Assembly (NCBI RefSeq): GCF_030867095.1
Contig: NC_081828.1
Location: 217,961,978 to 218,025,977, forward strand
From: Alligator mississippiensis
Lineage: Eukaryota > Chordata > Crocodylia > Alligatoridae
Direction: 5' to 3'
DNA: 64,000 bases
Shown: positions 10,263-23,459 of the stretch, in pieces
Layout of the letters: each line of letters begins with the position of its first letter
Position numbering within the stretch: position 1 is the first letter of the stretch
Made by a program: the position numbers and the translations under genes
The notes under the pieces: generated by a model
Seen by the model: only the letters and a program-made list of their open reading frames with translations
Databases searched by the model: none
Told to the model about the DNA's origin: nothing

Positions 10263-12544
10263 TATCTAAAAATCACAGAAACATTAAAAGAAACTAACTG
10301 CTGGAGCATGCACATGCACACAAATGGTGTACAAAACAGGCTTGTGTTCCCATTTGCATTTTACCAAGCAGCAAGTTTCAATTATACCCTGCTCTATACA
10401 TTTTGAAACTTTAGAACCCATTTAATTTAATTATATAGATCTGATAATTATATACTAGCAAGAGCAAATGAGCCTGAGATTCCAAAGACAAAAAAAAAAA
10501 AAAGCAGAGTAAAATATCCAAAGTTAAACAGCTAAACAGTTTCTAAACTATAGGAGTCTCTGACACAAAGAAGGAAAGGAGATAAAGGTTTTCTGCAAAC
10601 TGAATTTGCAGTTGTGCCCAGCACTATTTACACAGTAGCATCTCCCAGTTCCATATAGGAGCATCTTGTCTGTGGGCTGTAGTGTAAATAGAATTAATCT
10701 GATCTTAGCCAACCATACCATCTGTGAATGGTGTTACAGGAAGATCATCAATGAGCATGGAGGCCCTCTGAGCACAGGATAGTGAATACTGCTTCACTTA
10801 GTTAGCTGACTGGCTATGCCAAGAACATTTCTCCCAACAGCTACAATCTGTATTCCTCCCACTCCCCAAATGCAGCTTCTTTAAGTAGAAAAAGCTGACA
10901 AAGAAAAGTCTTGTAACAGTACAGAAGACAAAGAAATGGTTTTAACTAGCGCTTCCACAGTAGGAATGTGTCGAGGCAAAGAGTTCAGGCTTCACAGCTC
11001 CAGACTTTCAAATCTAGATCTTGCTGTAGGCACCAGAAGTTCACCTAAAAAGAACTGAAAGCCAGGCCAACATTTATATTGCTGTATGCTAATCATGATT
11101 AGGAATAATTAATACTGGATTGCACGTTGCAGTTCAGAAACATCCAACATCTAAGCTGTTTAAGACATCTGTGGCTTGAGTGGCATATTCAGATTCTGCA
11201 AAATCCAAGCTTTCACTTAAAATTAAATTATATTTTTATACCTTGTTGCAAAAAAATTGACTGCTTGCATTTTCAAAAGGTAATAACTGGTCTTCCTGGT
11301 GAACCTAAAATGTCAACCAGGATATAGGGGTGCCCTCATTTCTTATTAATCTCATGAAAACATGTTCCTTTACAGTTAAGCATCATTATCTATCCAGGAC
11401 CATAAAATTAAAAATTATATATATTTTTCCACCTTCAAGCTCCATGCAAACCTCACACTGACATGAGTAGATCAGCTGTGGATCACATTCATGCCTGCAT
11501 GCTACCATTAAACTCTGGTGCAATGGGCAATAATTAAAAAGACAAGGAGTCTGCCATCCCAGGCAGAGGGCTAGCATTAAAAACAACCGCTGTTTAGGTG
11601 ACTACTAAAAGATACCTGTTAAAGAAGCCTCCCCTTTCACGTCACATTCGATAACACCACTGCTCTGGACAGAAGTAGAGGTTTCCCTATAGCGCTGTTG
11701 GTGTGCAGGACTCTTTCAGAGTGCCACTAGCATAAAGAAGGGCAGAGGAGCGAAGCCTTTTTCAGTCAGCTAACTGAGCAAACATTTACCTCCCAAGCCA
11801 AAACCAAAGGGAAAACAAACAAACCAAGAGCCAAGTAAGATCCATATGCTTCCAAATGACCAGAACTCCTAGCATTTCACATCTGACAAATCCGTTAGCT
11901 TGAACAAGTAATACAGTCCCATTCTCTTATTCAGAGAAATAAAGCATAGCTTTGAAATAAAGAGTTAATCATTGGGAGCAGCATTCAGAACTGATATCAT
12001 GCACTGCTAATGACTTGATCTCTCCTCCACCCTTTTGACCTGGTCATTCCTACACTTGAACCCCTTCAGCACACCCATCTAACTTTTCAAGTCGGGCTCA
12101 CATTTCTCTTTCACCCTGCACACCTCTGCTCATTTTCAGCAGCTTCTGCCTGGTTAGTCCACCTCTCTCTCTCCAACCTCCCAGTCTCACCTCTAGACCT
12201 TCTCCCAGCCACACCTCATACTGCATTTAAGAAAATCTCAAAAACCTTTTCCATAGAAAGTCAACCACAATGTTTTTCTAAAAAGTCTGCTGCACTATAT
12301 AACCTCACCAAGTGCTATTCAACTGTTCTGCTCTTATTTAAAAGTGCAGATCTTTAGAATCAAGAGACAACGCTCCAACCCTACAACGAGCAGACGTAGC
12401 AAGCCATATCAGTCAGTAGTTAGGCAGAAGGCAAGGTAGATAGAGATGCACCTCCGAGCTCTTGCTCATGGACACTCATGCATCTCCAATTCAGTCTAAG
12501 GTGCATTTTTACCTTGCTTTCTGTCCAGTCCTACTAGGACACTC
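10263..12544. other. No gene recognised; AT-rich non-coding DNA
   Basis: This stretch contains no recognised element. It has poly-A runs (for example near 10490) and short chance ORFs only. It is probably intronic or intergenic. Confidence 0.4.
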
Positions 12545-12650
12545 AGAGAAAGACTCACAGAAAATGAGGGTTGGAAGGGAGGTCACGTCTAATCCAACCC
12601 CCTGCTCAATGCAGGACCAGCCCCACCAAGATCATCCCAAGAACCTTACT
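12545..12650 (-). mobile_element. CR1 3' end fragment
   Basis: The reverse complement carries the CR1 tail core ('gggttggaagggaggtcacg' on the plus strand, then 'ccaaccccctgctcaatgca'). Only about 100 bp remain; it is an old copy. Confidence 0.7.
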
Positions 12651-14515
12651 TCCTTCAGTATAGAGAACCTCAAATAGCAATAGTTCATATTAGTCTTGAG
12701 TTTCTTTTTGCTGTCCAAAAAAAAAAGTACCTGGAAAGCAAGGAATGAGGACAATGGAAAAACCTCTGATTCTGCTGGGAAAAAAAAAAAAAGTCATGAG
12801 TACATCCACATTCAGAGCTCCCCTGTGACTGCAGAACTTCTTCCTGCTGACAGTTTCCCATCTCCTCTCTGACAAAAAGTAGGTTACTAAGTAGATATGC
12901 CCATGCCTTTTGCCAGCTGTTGCAATCCCTTCAGCCACTGGTGCTTTCCCGGGGAGCATTTTGCTTCTGCCAAACCTACTGTGCAGTTGTGAAACTCAGA
13001 TGCTTGTGGGGCCAGAAGCTATGCAGGTGTGAACACACTCCAGCAGCTTCCCTGTAATAGTTACTGGCTACCCACAGAAGCGGGCTAGTGTAGACAGAGC
13101 CTCAAATACAGAGGGAAGAAGCGCTGCAGAGGGATGTGGAATAATGTGCCCACAGGGGAAATGTTAAAGTAATCCCAACAGTTAGGGATAAGCGACAGAC
13201 TGCAAGGTGAAGAAAGTTACCAAGCAATGTGTCAGTGGTAGAAACCACATGCGTCCTTGCTATAACAGATCCTGTGTAAATGATTAACTCTTGTATCACG
13301 CTGTGGCGGCTGCACAAGCCCGTGTATTTTTGTATCTCCTACTGTTGAATTGAAGCTTTTGTTTGATACGTAATGACATAATGCAAGCTTGCACCCTTTT
13401 TTTAACTGCCAGGCCAACATTGCTGATGTCCATCAAAGAAACACCCAGAGGCTAATGTACAGGTTACTGGACATATGTACTGGCTCTTGTGCACCCCACA
13501 GGCTCCCTATGTATTAATGTATTCAGAATGGTAGTTAGTCACCAAAATTAAGATGACACATCAAGGACACAAACACTCTGCTCTTCAGATGAATTCAGTT
13601 CTATGCTGAAAAGTGGATTTGCAAGTCTGACACAAGGTTGGAGGGAAAGCAAATTAGCTTGAGTTACACATCTTCACTGCTAGCATCCGATATGCGTCTA
13701 AAATTCAATTATTCACTAGCGACATTAATACAGGTCACTGTAGAACAAAATTCGTAAAACTCGGTATGACCCTTGATCCTAGTGACCTATGTTTTGTGCC
13801 CAAGTCCTTATGTCAAAGTCCACTTTACCCAAAGGATGAGCAGAAAAACACTAGCTCAGCCCTTAAGGCCCTGGCAGCAAGAAGAACTACAATCTATCCT
13901 GCAGAACATTTCCAAAATCTTAACTATGAAACAAATCTTTTAATTTACATTTAATGCAAGATGGTCATTTCTTTCAGAAGACCTTCTTTGCCGCGCTGAG
14001 AATTAGAATGTATATATTTTATTACATCCATATGCACACAGCTAATTAAAGCAACACTTTTGGAATGCATCATGAAGCTGAAAAACAAACATATAATGTA
14101 ATGTAAAGTATAAACTGCCTTTTTGGAAGCCACACAGGGTATTTACACATATCAGATAAAAACACCCTGTATGGAGAGAGAGAGAGAGTTTTTCAAATTC
14201 ATAATATAATCTAAAAAGAAAAAAAAAAGTTATTTTAGTTACCTGCATCATACTGCATGTTTCCAAACAAAATAAACCTAATTTTTCTGATAATTCTGAA
14301 TAAGTGGAAGCATCCTAGAGTGATGAATCCATACACTGATTTAAGTTTCTCTAGCTGTATTCTGCCTACCTCAGCAGGAAACCAAATTCTTCAGTCAACA
14401 GCACCAATTGCTGCTCTGACCAAATCTTTCCTGCAGAAGCATGAAAACCATCTTTGAATGTTCTCTCTCTCATTCCAGGTTTCTCTTGACGAGGTTTATT
14501 ATTGAAGTCTTTTCA
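12651..14515. other. No gene recognised
   Basis: Non-coding DNA with poly-A tracts (12718-12726, 12780-12792) and a short (GA)n run near 14173-14188. A 35-nt segment at 14243-14277 (minus) ends at a good splice donor (CAG|GTAACT) but lacks a convincing acceptor tract, so I do not call it an exon. Confidence 0.35.
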
Positions 14516-14745
14516 CTGATCGAATCACGGAACTGGAAGGGACCTCACAGGTCACGTAGTCCAACCCTCTGCACAAATGCAGGATGCTCTATCCCTAAAT
14601 CCTCTGGAATAAGTGCTTATCCAGCCTTTTCTTGAAAACGTCGACCGAAAGAGGTTCCACAGCTTCCTTGGGCAGTTTGCTTTACTGTCCTACTGTTGCT
14701 TTTTTTCTCCTGAGATTCATTCTAAATCTACTTTACTTCAGTTTA
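14516..14745 (-). mobile_element. CR1 3' end fragment
   Basis: The plus strand shows the reverse of a CR1 tail: 'aactggaagggacctcacag', 'gtccaaccctctgcacaaat', then the coding-end region ('tcttgaaaacgtcgaccgaa', 'gttccacagcttccttgggc'). It is 5' truncated and diverged. Confidence 0.75.
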
Positions 14746-16500
14746 AATCCTATTGGGAGAAGCAGTTAACAAGGGTAAGTTGTGTGAAATTAATATTTAT
14801 AAAAAACCCCATGCATCAGAAGTTAGATACCATCTTTTAAGACTTGTATAACCAACTTTTACAGGTGGTATTTCAACAAATATTAGCAATCTATTTGATT
14901 TACTACAGGATATACAAGCACAATTCTAAAAATTTGCTTTCCCTTCCCAAGCAGTGGACCCTAAACCACACATTTCTGGCCAAGCTCAATTTAAGAACTG
15001 ACCTTCTAGACGTTATGACTAAGATACTGAGCCAACTTTTTGACTTTCTGCAGTCTTCAGGGACCTGTCCAGAGCCTGCTGCACCTACTCGCTCTGCTGT
15101 AGCTTAGCACAGCTGAAGGCACAGCTCTGGCTATTTTCACCTTTGTTAATGAGATACCCATCAGCCCAAGCAGAAACTTGCTTGCCTCCATTTCCAAGGG
15201 ACACTGCCTTCAGGCAAAAGCTGCCATTATCAGAGAAGGACCTCTCAGAAGAGGCTGGCAGGAAAGAACCCCCTCCACAAAGCAGCCAGAAGGTCGTGGG
15301 TGGAAGAAAGTATGTAGATAAGCCACAGGTACACAGAGACTAGGAAGGGATCAGAGTTAAGGGGGGGAAAGTGCACACGCACTAGAAGTTTCATTAAGTT
15401 TTATCACTGCTGGTGACACCATTTCAGTTCACCTGGTGTTCGTCACATTGGGAGCACCAGCATAGACAGGCCACTGACTATGAAGTTATGCACCCATCAA
15501 ATAAATCTGCTCTAAACTGGGGTGGATGATAGCACTCAAAATGTTGGCAGCAGAAAGCTGACTGCTTACATGGGGAGGCCCCAATGTTGCTCACACAGGA
15601 CTCATTCTGCAAAGTGTACAGTTTTGCTTGCACTAGGGAAACTCTCCCATTCCTGAAGCCAGGATTCCCAACTTGAAGCCCAACAGTCAGAAACTAATAA
15701 GAAATACAGGGTGGAGGATTGCAAGGATATCATCACCCGAGGGACCCGTGTCATCACCAGAGCCTGCCTTTTGAGCCTGCTGCTGTTTTGCCCCCTCCTC
15801 CTTCATAAATCAAATTTAACTTCAGCTAGAAAAGTAATTTCTTTGTGCCTCGAGGCTTTATACTTCTATTACTCATTCGTAAAACTTAAAATGTTATGCT
15901 CCCTGAAAGATAAAAAGAGCCTTGCTACCTAAACAGAAAGTGCTGACAATCTGATGACTGACACAAAACAATAAATACAATTTGAGAAATGCTAACTGGG
16001 AAAAAGAATGGAAGAGCATGTAGCATTTTCTCTCAAAAGTTTCAAAGTAACTCACAAACCTCAATTCAGTGACATGTAGACATGCTAAACTCCTCCATTT
16101 TAAAGTTCAAAATCCAGCAGAGGGGGGGAAAAAAAAAATTGCTTTCTGACCATGTTTATCTTTTGCTATGTCCTAACGTAAGAGGATTTTCAGCAATGAC
16201 AATAAGCCGATATCTGGTATGCTAAACTGTCAGGAGTTGTAATTCAAGTGTACGTAAACAGGCTTTAACATTCATTAGATAAAAGTTCCCGTAGTTTTCC
16301 TTTGTTTAAAATAAGTGTTAACACCCTACACTCAGCTGTGAAGCAGCTTTCCAGGATGAGGCTGATCTAATGCAATTTTATAAAAGGAGCAGTGACTCAC
16401 TCCCAGACAAGAATGTGTTGGAAATATATGACCTAATCGCATTAAAAAAAAAAAAAAAAGTCTTCTTCTTCCCCCCACCCCACCCCACCCAAAATCTAAT
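14746..16500. other. No gene recognised; AT-rich non-coding DNA
   Basis: No recognisable repeat or exon. Poly-A runs occur at about 16130 and 16443. The stretch lies next to the candidate minus-strand exon at 16646-16773 and could be its flanking intron. Confidence 0.35.
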
Positions 16501-16645
16501 TTAAACAATATGCATGTTACATTTTAAAGTGAAGCTGCAAAAAGAAAGATTTCGGAATAAGGGAGGTATAAAATTAATTCCTTTTGACTTAAAATTCAGT
16601 TCCAATGAGTCCACGTCAAAATCCTCAGCCTTAGTTCGGTTAAAC

Positions 16646-16773
16646 CTGAGCATCTCCATGCAGAAGTATAGCAAAAGGCAATCCATTTCCCAGGCCACTT
16701 CAGCCCTGCCCTTTAAATCAGGGCCAGCAATGATGTGACGGAGGGAAGCAGATGCCATTTCACCACATGCAAT
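16646..16773 (-). CDS. Candidate internal coding exon of an unidentified host gene
   Basis: On the minus strand a strong 3' splice site (a CCCCCATCCTCCCTTCAG pyrimidine tract) opens a frame reading 'IACGEMASASLRHIIAGPDL', 'KGRAEVAWEMDCLLLYFCME' and 'MLR'. A usable donor (CTCAG|GTTTAA) closes it after 128 nt. The frame stays open beyond this donor for more than 40 codons ('FNRTKAEDFDVDSLELNF'), so the exon could be longer. The peptide has protein-like composition and is not a transposon domain I know. I do not recognise the family. It lies about 8 kb downstream, on the minus strand, of the CpG island at 23.5-24.9 kb, which has a minus-strand donor-like site; it could belong to a gene starting there. 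Transcript or cross-species evidence would decide. Confidence 0.4.
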
Positions 16774-16864
16774 CTGAAGGGAGGATGGGGGCGTTAAAAT
16801 TAAAATGTCAGTATTTGCTAGTGACAACACATCCAAAGTATTAGCACTTGAATGACTAGCAAGA

Positions 16865-17075
16865 CCAGCCTAACACGTGTTCAACTGGATTCTTGACAAC
16901 TTTGCTAAGGAGTTGCCAGCTACACAAGGCTAGCTTTAAAGACTGACACAGATTCACATGCCCCAGCCCCTGAATAATTTTCACTGCCCTGCACTGGACT
17001 CTCTCCAACTTGTCCACATCCTTTCTGCAGCGGGGGGCCCACAACCGCACACAGCAGTTAGCCATGTTAGTCTGA
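16865..17075 (-). mobile_element. CR1 ORF2 C-terminal fragment
   Basis: The minus-strand translation gives 'ANCCVRLWAPRCRKDVDKLE' and 'RVQCRAVKIIQGLG', the CR1 ORF2 C-terminal signature (compare 'VQFRAPHFKRDADNLERVQR' in the young copy). It is short and truncated at both ends. Confidence 0.75.
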
Positions 17076-17169
17076 AGTCCATCAAAAGGCCAGGTAGCTA
17101 TGCACCTTTATACTACAATATGTATGTAGGCATATATCTTATTTAACTGATAAATTTTATGCACTAAAA

Positions 17170-17361
17170 ATGCCTTTTCATTCCATCCAGGAAGAGCACA
17201 CACCAACTGCTGCAGCTTCCTTAGCCTGACAAAGGGTTTTTGAACCCACAAGCTTGCTTAATAACTATTCTCCAACTATTTGGGTTGGTCTAATAAAAGA
17301 TATCAAATTCACCCAAGGAACCTTGTCTGCCAGTGTCCTTAGGCCAACACAGATACAACCC
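17170..17361 (+). mobile_element. Penelope-like element 3' tail
   Basis: This contains the tail found repeatedly in this window: 'aggaagagcacacaccaact', 'aacccacaagcttgcttaat', 'ggttggtctaataaaagata' and 'ggaaccttgtctgcc'. The same tail follows the GIY-YIG ORF at 25986-26618, which is why I assign it to a Penelope-like retroelement. It has no coding part. An inverted copy sits at 17660-17800. Confidence 0.7.
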
Positions 17362-17659
17362 AAACCCCTGCACTAAATATGATATACACCAACACACATT
17401 ACACATACACCCACACACAGTTTTCCTGAAGCCAAGTTCATTTCACCAGAGGCTGTGAAATAAGAGCAAAGTACAAAGTGGAGGGAGCGATTAGAGTACA
17501 ATAGGTAGGAAAGCAGGAGGGAGGAGAGGGAAAGGCTGTGGGAGGCATACAAAAAACCCTGTGAGCAACTTGGCACAATAGTTGCGTATTGCAATAATTT
17601 TTTATTTTTATTTTTAATCTCAATTAAAGTCATCATGACTGAAATAAGTGCATGACAAC

Positions 17660-17800
17660 ACTGGCAGACAAGGTTCTTTGGGTAAATGTGATACCTTTTA
17701 TTAGACCAACTAAATAGTTGGAACAACTGTTCTTTGCAAACTTTTGGGTGCAAACGCCCTTCTTCAGGCAGAGGGAAAGTCAGGGAGAGAACAAGTGAGG
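17660..17800 (-). mobile_element. Penelope-like element 3' tail, inverted
   Basis: On the plus strand it reads 'ggcagacaaggttctttggg', 'ccttttattagaccaactaa' and 'gggtgcaaacgcccttcttc', the reverse complement of the PLE tail. Its tail end faces the tail end of the plus-strand copy at 17170-17361, about 300 bp away. The intervening DNA includes an AC-rich patch (17388-17420). Confidence 0.7.
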
Positions 17801-17830
17801 ACTACTGGTTTTAAGTGGAAATAGCTGCAA

Positions 17831-18868
17831 TTAAATCCAGGGAATAGTTGCTGTGCTTCGCCCTGTGTAGCACTGCACTGAGGACACCTCGCTAACTCGC
17901 CAGCAGAAACGGCGGAGTGTGGGGATGACATGAACTTAAGCATGACTCTAATCATGCTGAAGAGGTGATTAGCTGCACGCTGCTGTCTCCCTGCCCCCAG
18001 GTTTCCTGCTGCTACAACTGAGCAATTGGTGGCCAGGCAGCAGGCTGGACCCTGGCAAAGGGCTCAAACCATTTCCATCTTGTGACAATGCTCTCTCATG
18101 TGCCATCACATATACTACTTAAAGCTTAGTTGTGCCCATGCCTGATCCCGACCAGCAAAACCACCTTGGGCTGTGTACCCTGAGGGAGAGAAGGGGCTTG
18201 CCTCTAATCATTAAAGAGGTATCTAAATTCTTCGGAAAACTGTTCCAGTCCATAAGGCTATAAACCTAACCTTGCAAACACAAGGCAATGCAGAGCCTAC
18301 CGTCTTAGAGAAGCAGCCTGCCCATTCAAAGCTTTTGGTGCTATGCATGAGTCATTTTGCTCATCAGCAGCAAATGAGTTTTTTCAGAGGGGGGGGGAAG
18401 GGGGGGGACTGGGAAATTTTAAGGGGGAAGAGAGAGAGGGAGCTTTAGTCGCCTGGGTTTTCCTCACTTGAGCAGCAGCTGCTACTGTTGCTGCTTTAAC
18501 AGCACAGGCTGGGCTGCTACCACTGAGGGATAGGCAACAGTGCCAGGAGCCTCCCTGTCCCCACAGTACCCCATTTGCACCCCTCCATCCTACGGAGCAG
18601 GGCTGACCCTTCCCCCCAGTAGGAAGGGGTGTCAATTCACCCATCTCCCCCAACCCCCAAATACTCTGCTGGACATGGCTCTGCCCCTGCCCAGGCAGCA
18701 TCCCCTAGAAGTCGGCACTCAGAGCTAGTGCCCCTCTCGCCCTGCCCTAGTGACACTGCTGATGTCACTACTGGTGTCAGCTCCTCTCCTCCCGCACAAA
18801 ACCTTTGGACAGTAAAACTGACAAAGAATATCAATTTCACTGTTTCTTCTCAGAATCAGAAAGTTAGG
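17831..18868. other. No gene recognised; G-rich patch near 18390
   Basis: The only visible structure is a purine-rich G-run patch at about 18387-18450, followed by moderately GC-rich unique DNA. Open frames at 18384-18840 occur on both strands and show no family features. Confidence 0.35.
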
Positions 18869-19250
18869 GATTCATAGATGTTAGGGGCTGGAGAGGACCT
18901 CACAAGACCATCTGGTCCAGCTCTCCTGCACTTGGGCAGCAAAGACTGCCAAGGTCAGATGGAGGGGATGGAAGGGACCAGCCCCAACTAGATCATCCCA
19001 GCCATCTAGCCAGGTCTTCAAAACCTCCAAAGATGGAGACTCCACAACCTCTCTGGGTAACCTGTTCTTCTAGTGAGAAAGTTTTTCCTAATATTGAACC
19101 TCAACTTCGCTTGCTGCGGTTTGAGCACATTGCTCCTTGCTCCGTCATCTACCACCACCGAGAATGGTCTAGCTCCAGTCTTCTTGGGAAGTCTGTTAAC
19201 ATCACAGGAAGATACTGGGGCTAAAACTAAAACCAGAGGATAAGGGGAGA
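18869..19250 (-). mobile_element. CR1 3' end fragment
   Basis: The plus strand carries the reversed CR1 tail ('ttcatagatgttaggggctg', 'gagaggacctcacaagacca') and the end of ORF2 ('gactccacaacctctctggg', 'tttttcctaatattgaacct'). About 380 bp are preserved; it is 5' truncated and moderately diverged. Confidence 0.8.
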
Positions 19251-22200
19251 GGTAGAACAAGAAGAACCGTTTCCCCTTATAGGAGCCCAGGGGCTTTGGG
19301 CTAGGAAACAGTAGGCCTTCACCTTTCTAGCCACAAAGAACAACAGAGACTTTAGCCTTTGTTAGGAAACTAACCAGCAAAAGGGCAATACAATATATGG
19401 ACCCAGTTCTGGAGAATGGTATAAATACATCCCATCATCCATTTCCCAATAAAGGACTATAGGGAGGAGGTGGGAGTGAAGGGATGAGAAGATTACTGAA
19501 AATTATTTTTGAAGTTCACTCATGCATCCACTTTACCTTTAGTTTAGTTCTTAAAAATCTTTAGTTTAAATTCATCTCTGGCTGGTGGATCTACTCCTCT
19601 AGGGCAGCTGGTTGTGTAAATTGTTTGAGGCCTGACTTCAATCATGCTACTGCAAACTATGCTAACAGGTCCATGTGAGCACATACACAACTCACTGCCC
19701 CAGGGTATGGGCACACACAGTAGGGCAGGATAGGAATCTGCAGCACATCAGCCCCTCCATGATTACTGTACCTTGGGCTACTCCATGGTAAATGCAAGGA
19801 CACGTCTCTTTGCCTTGTGATAATTTGGACACGTACTCATATGTCTTCAGATATATTTTAATATTTGGCTGGTTTTTCCCCCCCACATTCCATAAAATAA
19901 TCCTGATGTATGGACAATCTTAATTATTTTAGCGCTTAAAGGCTTTTTAAAACATCACACTAACAACATCCATCCATAATCTCTGCCCTTTAAATTGTGG
20001 AGAATCAAACCTAAAGCTCTTGATATACAAGAATTCAGCAAGTATCATCATACTTTTCTAACCTGCTCTGAAGTTTTAGCTTCGAAAGACTGTGCCTGGA
20101 CACCTACCCAAAACATCTTAGGGTATTGCTGTGGGCCAAAATGCATTCTTCAAACGGCAGCAGAATTAATGTCTGTGGAACATTTGCAGCAATAGATTTC
20201 ATTGACATTTCCTTCCCACTGAGAAATTCCTTTGCACATGCACATCGCTATATACCAGGTCACAGAAGAGGCTAAAGAAAGTCTGAGCCAGAGGAACACA
20301 TTCTTCAGTCTTTTGTTTCTTATAGCAAGATGTCTTGAGCAAAATGTAGAGATGATTGCTCTCCATCCAGCAGAGCTTCGAGTGACCCCCTACACCCTTC
20401 CAAAACACGGGCTGTCAATGGCCCTGGTCACCTACCTGAGACAACATACCTTTGTCCTTCTCTTCTTTTGAGGGCCTCCTGTTTCTAAACCAATTCTGGT
20501 GGCTGCTGAGCCCTCATCCTGCCACTCCTCAAGCTGTTCTGCTGCCATCTCACTTACACCAAGGCAAAAGCCCTGCATTATTTTGGTCACTTGTGGGGGA
20601 AGGCCTGTTTAATTATACTTCAACCAGAAGTGTCAGCTGAAGACTTCCACTGGAAGAGCATATACCCAACCCTCATAAATAAAACAAAATAACATTTCTC
20701 ACCTTTAGACATTCGTTTTAAAGCTACAGAACCATGTCCCACATTGTACCCAGCTACAGTACAGCCAAAATAAGATTATGTGCTACAAACCTTAAAACTC
20801 CCATTCTCCAAGGAAACATTTGAAATTTTAACTTGCAGACTATGTTTGAAATACTGTAATAAATTATTAAATTGTCTTTAGATAGGAAACATAAAAGCCT
20901 CAACTAATGCACAAATATATTGTGAGCAACCTTTAATTTCAGTTACATTTGATCTAATGTATCTTGACAGATTTATTCACCGTCTGACCAGTGGTTTCCC
21001 TTAGTCATAAATTTGGCATGTTCCCATCAGTACCACGTGTGTGTAAACGGGGTAGATTCAGCTAAGATGCACAGTTCTAGCACCGAGGTTAAAGGGTTTC
21101 TTGACTAGAAGGAAGGGATCTGATTGCCAGCCAAGAACAGCTTTCCCCTGCTAATACTGATGGGCCCAAATTAAAACTCTAGACCTAAACCCAAACAGAA
21201 ATCCAGATCTGATCCGATCCTGTGGCTCAAGTCCACGTACAGAGATTGCGAAGGGGAGGGAGAGAGGTAACCACTAGAATACCACAGGGGCTGGGACCTC
21301 AAATATAATTACAGCCTTGTTCACCAAAATTAGGGCCATGTCAGCACTTTTTACAAACTGCAGAAAGAATATGCAACTCATCTGTTTAACCCAGGCACTC
21401 GCTAGCCTGAAACAGTCTTAAGAAAAGACACGCATTAAAATTCATATGGTTGAAAGAATGCTGCGTTACAAACAACCCATTGGATTATGAACTGAAATAA
21501 AATACGGGAGATGCATTGCTTTCTTCCTGCAGCTGCAGTCAATCTGACCAGTTAAAATGGTGTTTACCTCGTTAGAAAGAAAGGCTTTCCCCAGAAGCGT
21601 TTATGCTTTTAATTTAGTTTAATCTGACTCTATTGATTAGGTTGTCTACAGTTTTTCCAGCCAGAAAGGGGGGGGAGGGGGAGGGAGAAGGGGGGGGTTG
21701 GTTGGTTTAAAGTGACATCTAAAACTTCAGTTTTGTAAATTATCTAACTGTGGATAAGGAGCTGAGACTGCTTTCTTTCAAACAGTGTTAAAGGTGAAAC
21801 ACTTGGCTGTTTTACAAAAGCATGTACCTGCATGGAGTACATTTCAACATGCCGATCTGAGTTTAGGTCAGGGAAGCTGTAACTCATCCATCTACTCTGA
21901 AACCTTGTTGTGCCCTGCTCAGGATCAGGCCCTCTGTTAATTTACACCTATGGGTTAATGATCTGATCCAATTACTATTAGCTTTAAGGAGAGAATCAGA
22001 TAAAGTCAGATATCAAGGCTTCCCAGAGTATCTGTGGGCATCAAATTACTAAGTAGGCTGCAAAGCATCCTATTTTTCCGGGACACAGAGTGACTCAACC
22101 TTTTCTAAATGCTGTTCGAGAGAAAAAAAGGCCAAAGAACTGAACCAATGAGAAGACCGTGGTCAGGCTGTGCTTCGACTGCCCTGACCTTCAAATCACT

Positions 22201-23459
22201 GAAACATCTTTGTATCTGATATTTCCCCCTAAAGTCATTTCTGTAGACACAAATAAAATAAAGAAAGATTTATATGATGGTATCACAGTCCTATTTTTAT
22301 GAAGCACTAATCGCATTCCCAGATGGCTAAACTATCCTGCCTTTGGGCTCAGCATTGATCGCAAAAAAAAATCTGATTACTGCCAAAGAAAACAGTGGAG
22401 AAATGATATTATTGCTAATGTACAAGCTTAATTAAGCCATCTTAAAATTGAAAAGCCCCATCTGCTTTGATTCTAGGAGGCCAAACAGCCACAGAGCCAC
22501 TACACATGGAACTGAGAGCACTTCAGAATAGTCCAAATTCTCTCACTAGTCACCTGAAACACTGGTAAAATAATAATTCGTGTAATTTTTGCTGCACAAA
22601 AGTGATTACAACCCTTTATTCTGATTGGCCAGCAAGTCACATGCCCTGCTACTGGCAGCTCTACCCAAAATCGACTTTGCAAATAATAAATAAATCATAA
22701 TTCTGAACGATCTGGATTTTGCAAGTATGGGAAGACTACACAAAATAAGTAGGCAGCGTTCACACTGACATGCAGCATGACGGGGATTACTCAGACCATA
22801 AAGAGCAGGAAAGGAAATTAACAGTCACAAAAATTCTTCAAGCACTTCACAGCGGTTTGCAAGCTCAAGGGACATTGAGGGACAAGGTAAGCTGCTGATG
22901 CTACACAAACAGCAGAGCAGGAAAGTCACACTCATCGCTGAATATTTAATTCTCTCTCACACACACAGGGCTGTAAATGAGACAACAATCCCAGCATTAA
23001 CCCACTCGTTAAAGGCAGGAGTACAACTCAGGCAGCCCACAAAGTACTACATTTAGCAACCTATTTCCTGAAGGAAGACTGAAATTAATAGAATTGGGGT
23101 TTTTTTGTTTTTTTTAAGCAGAAGAAACCCCCGAGTGACTTTACCAGAAACTATATGCCTCCACCAACCACTGAAGTGCTTCCTAGGTTTTGAATGTCTC
23201 AATCTGAGTTATTATAAAGTGCATTCAGCTTCATAGGCTTACTAGGGCATGAATTTAATGCACACAAAGAGAGAGCCTGCAAAGTGCAGTGACAAAGCAC
23301 GCTGGCTGGAACAGGACACGCTTGCCGGGGGATGGGTTTATTTAGCCGTGGCCTTTTCGTACCCAACTCCTCCGCAGCCTTGTGTCTAAACTTACTTGTG
23401 GCAGCAGCATTCAGTGTCATAGCAAACACTCACTTAATACTTAAAATATGACAACTGTT
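19251..23459. other. No gene recognised; unique AT-rich DNA next to a CpG island
   Basis: More than 4 kb has no recognisable repeat, unusual for this window. A G-rich patch lies at 21666-21698. A minus-strand open frame at 22500-22682 has an acceptor-like 'gtttcag' before 'VTSERIWTILKC' but no donor. The low repeat density beside the CpG island would fit a first intron or promoter-proximal DNA. Confidence 0.4.

Noticed and set aside
12961-13100. String 'ctagtgtagacagagcct' resembling the end of a reptile MITE
   Set aside because: No matching left end or duplication could be found.
14243-14277. Possible 35-nt minus-strand exon ending in CAG|GTAACT
   Set aside because: The upstream side lacks a pyrimidine tract and the size is too small to judge without transcript evidence.
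22500-22682. Minus-strand frame after an acceptor-like 'gtttcag'
   Set aside because: The frame stops after 17 codons, with no donor and no polyadenylation signal nearby.
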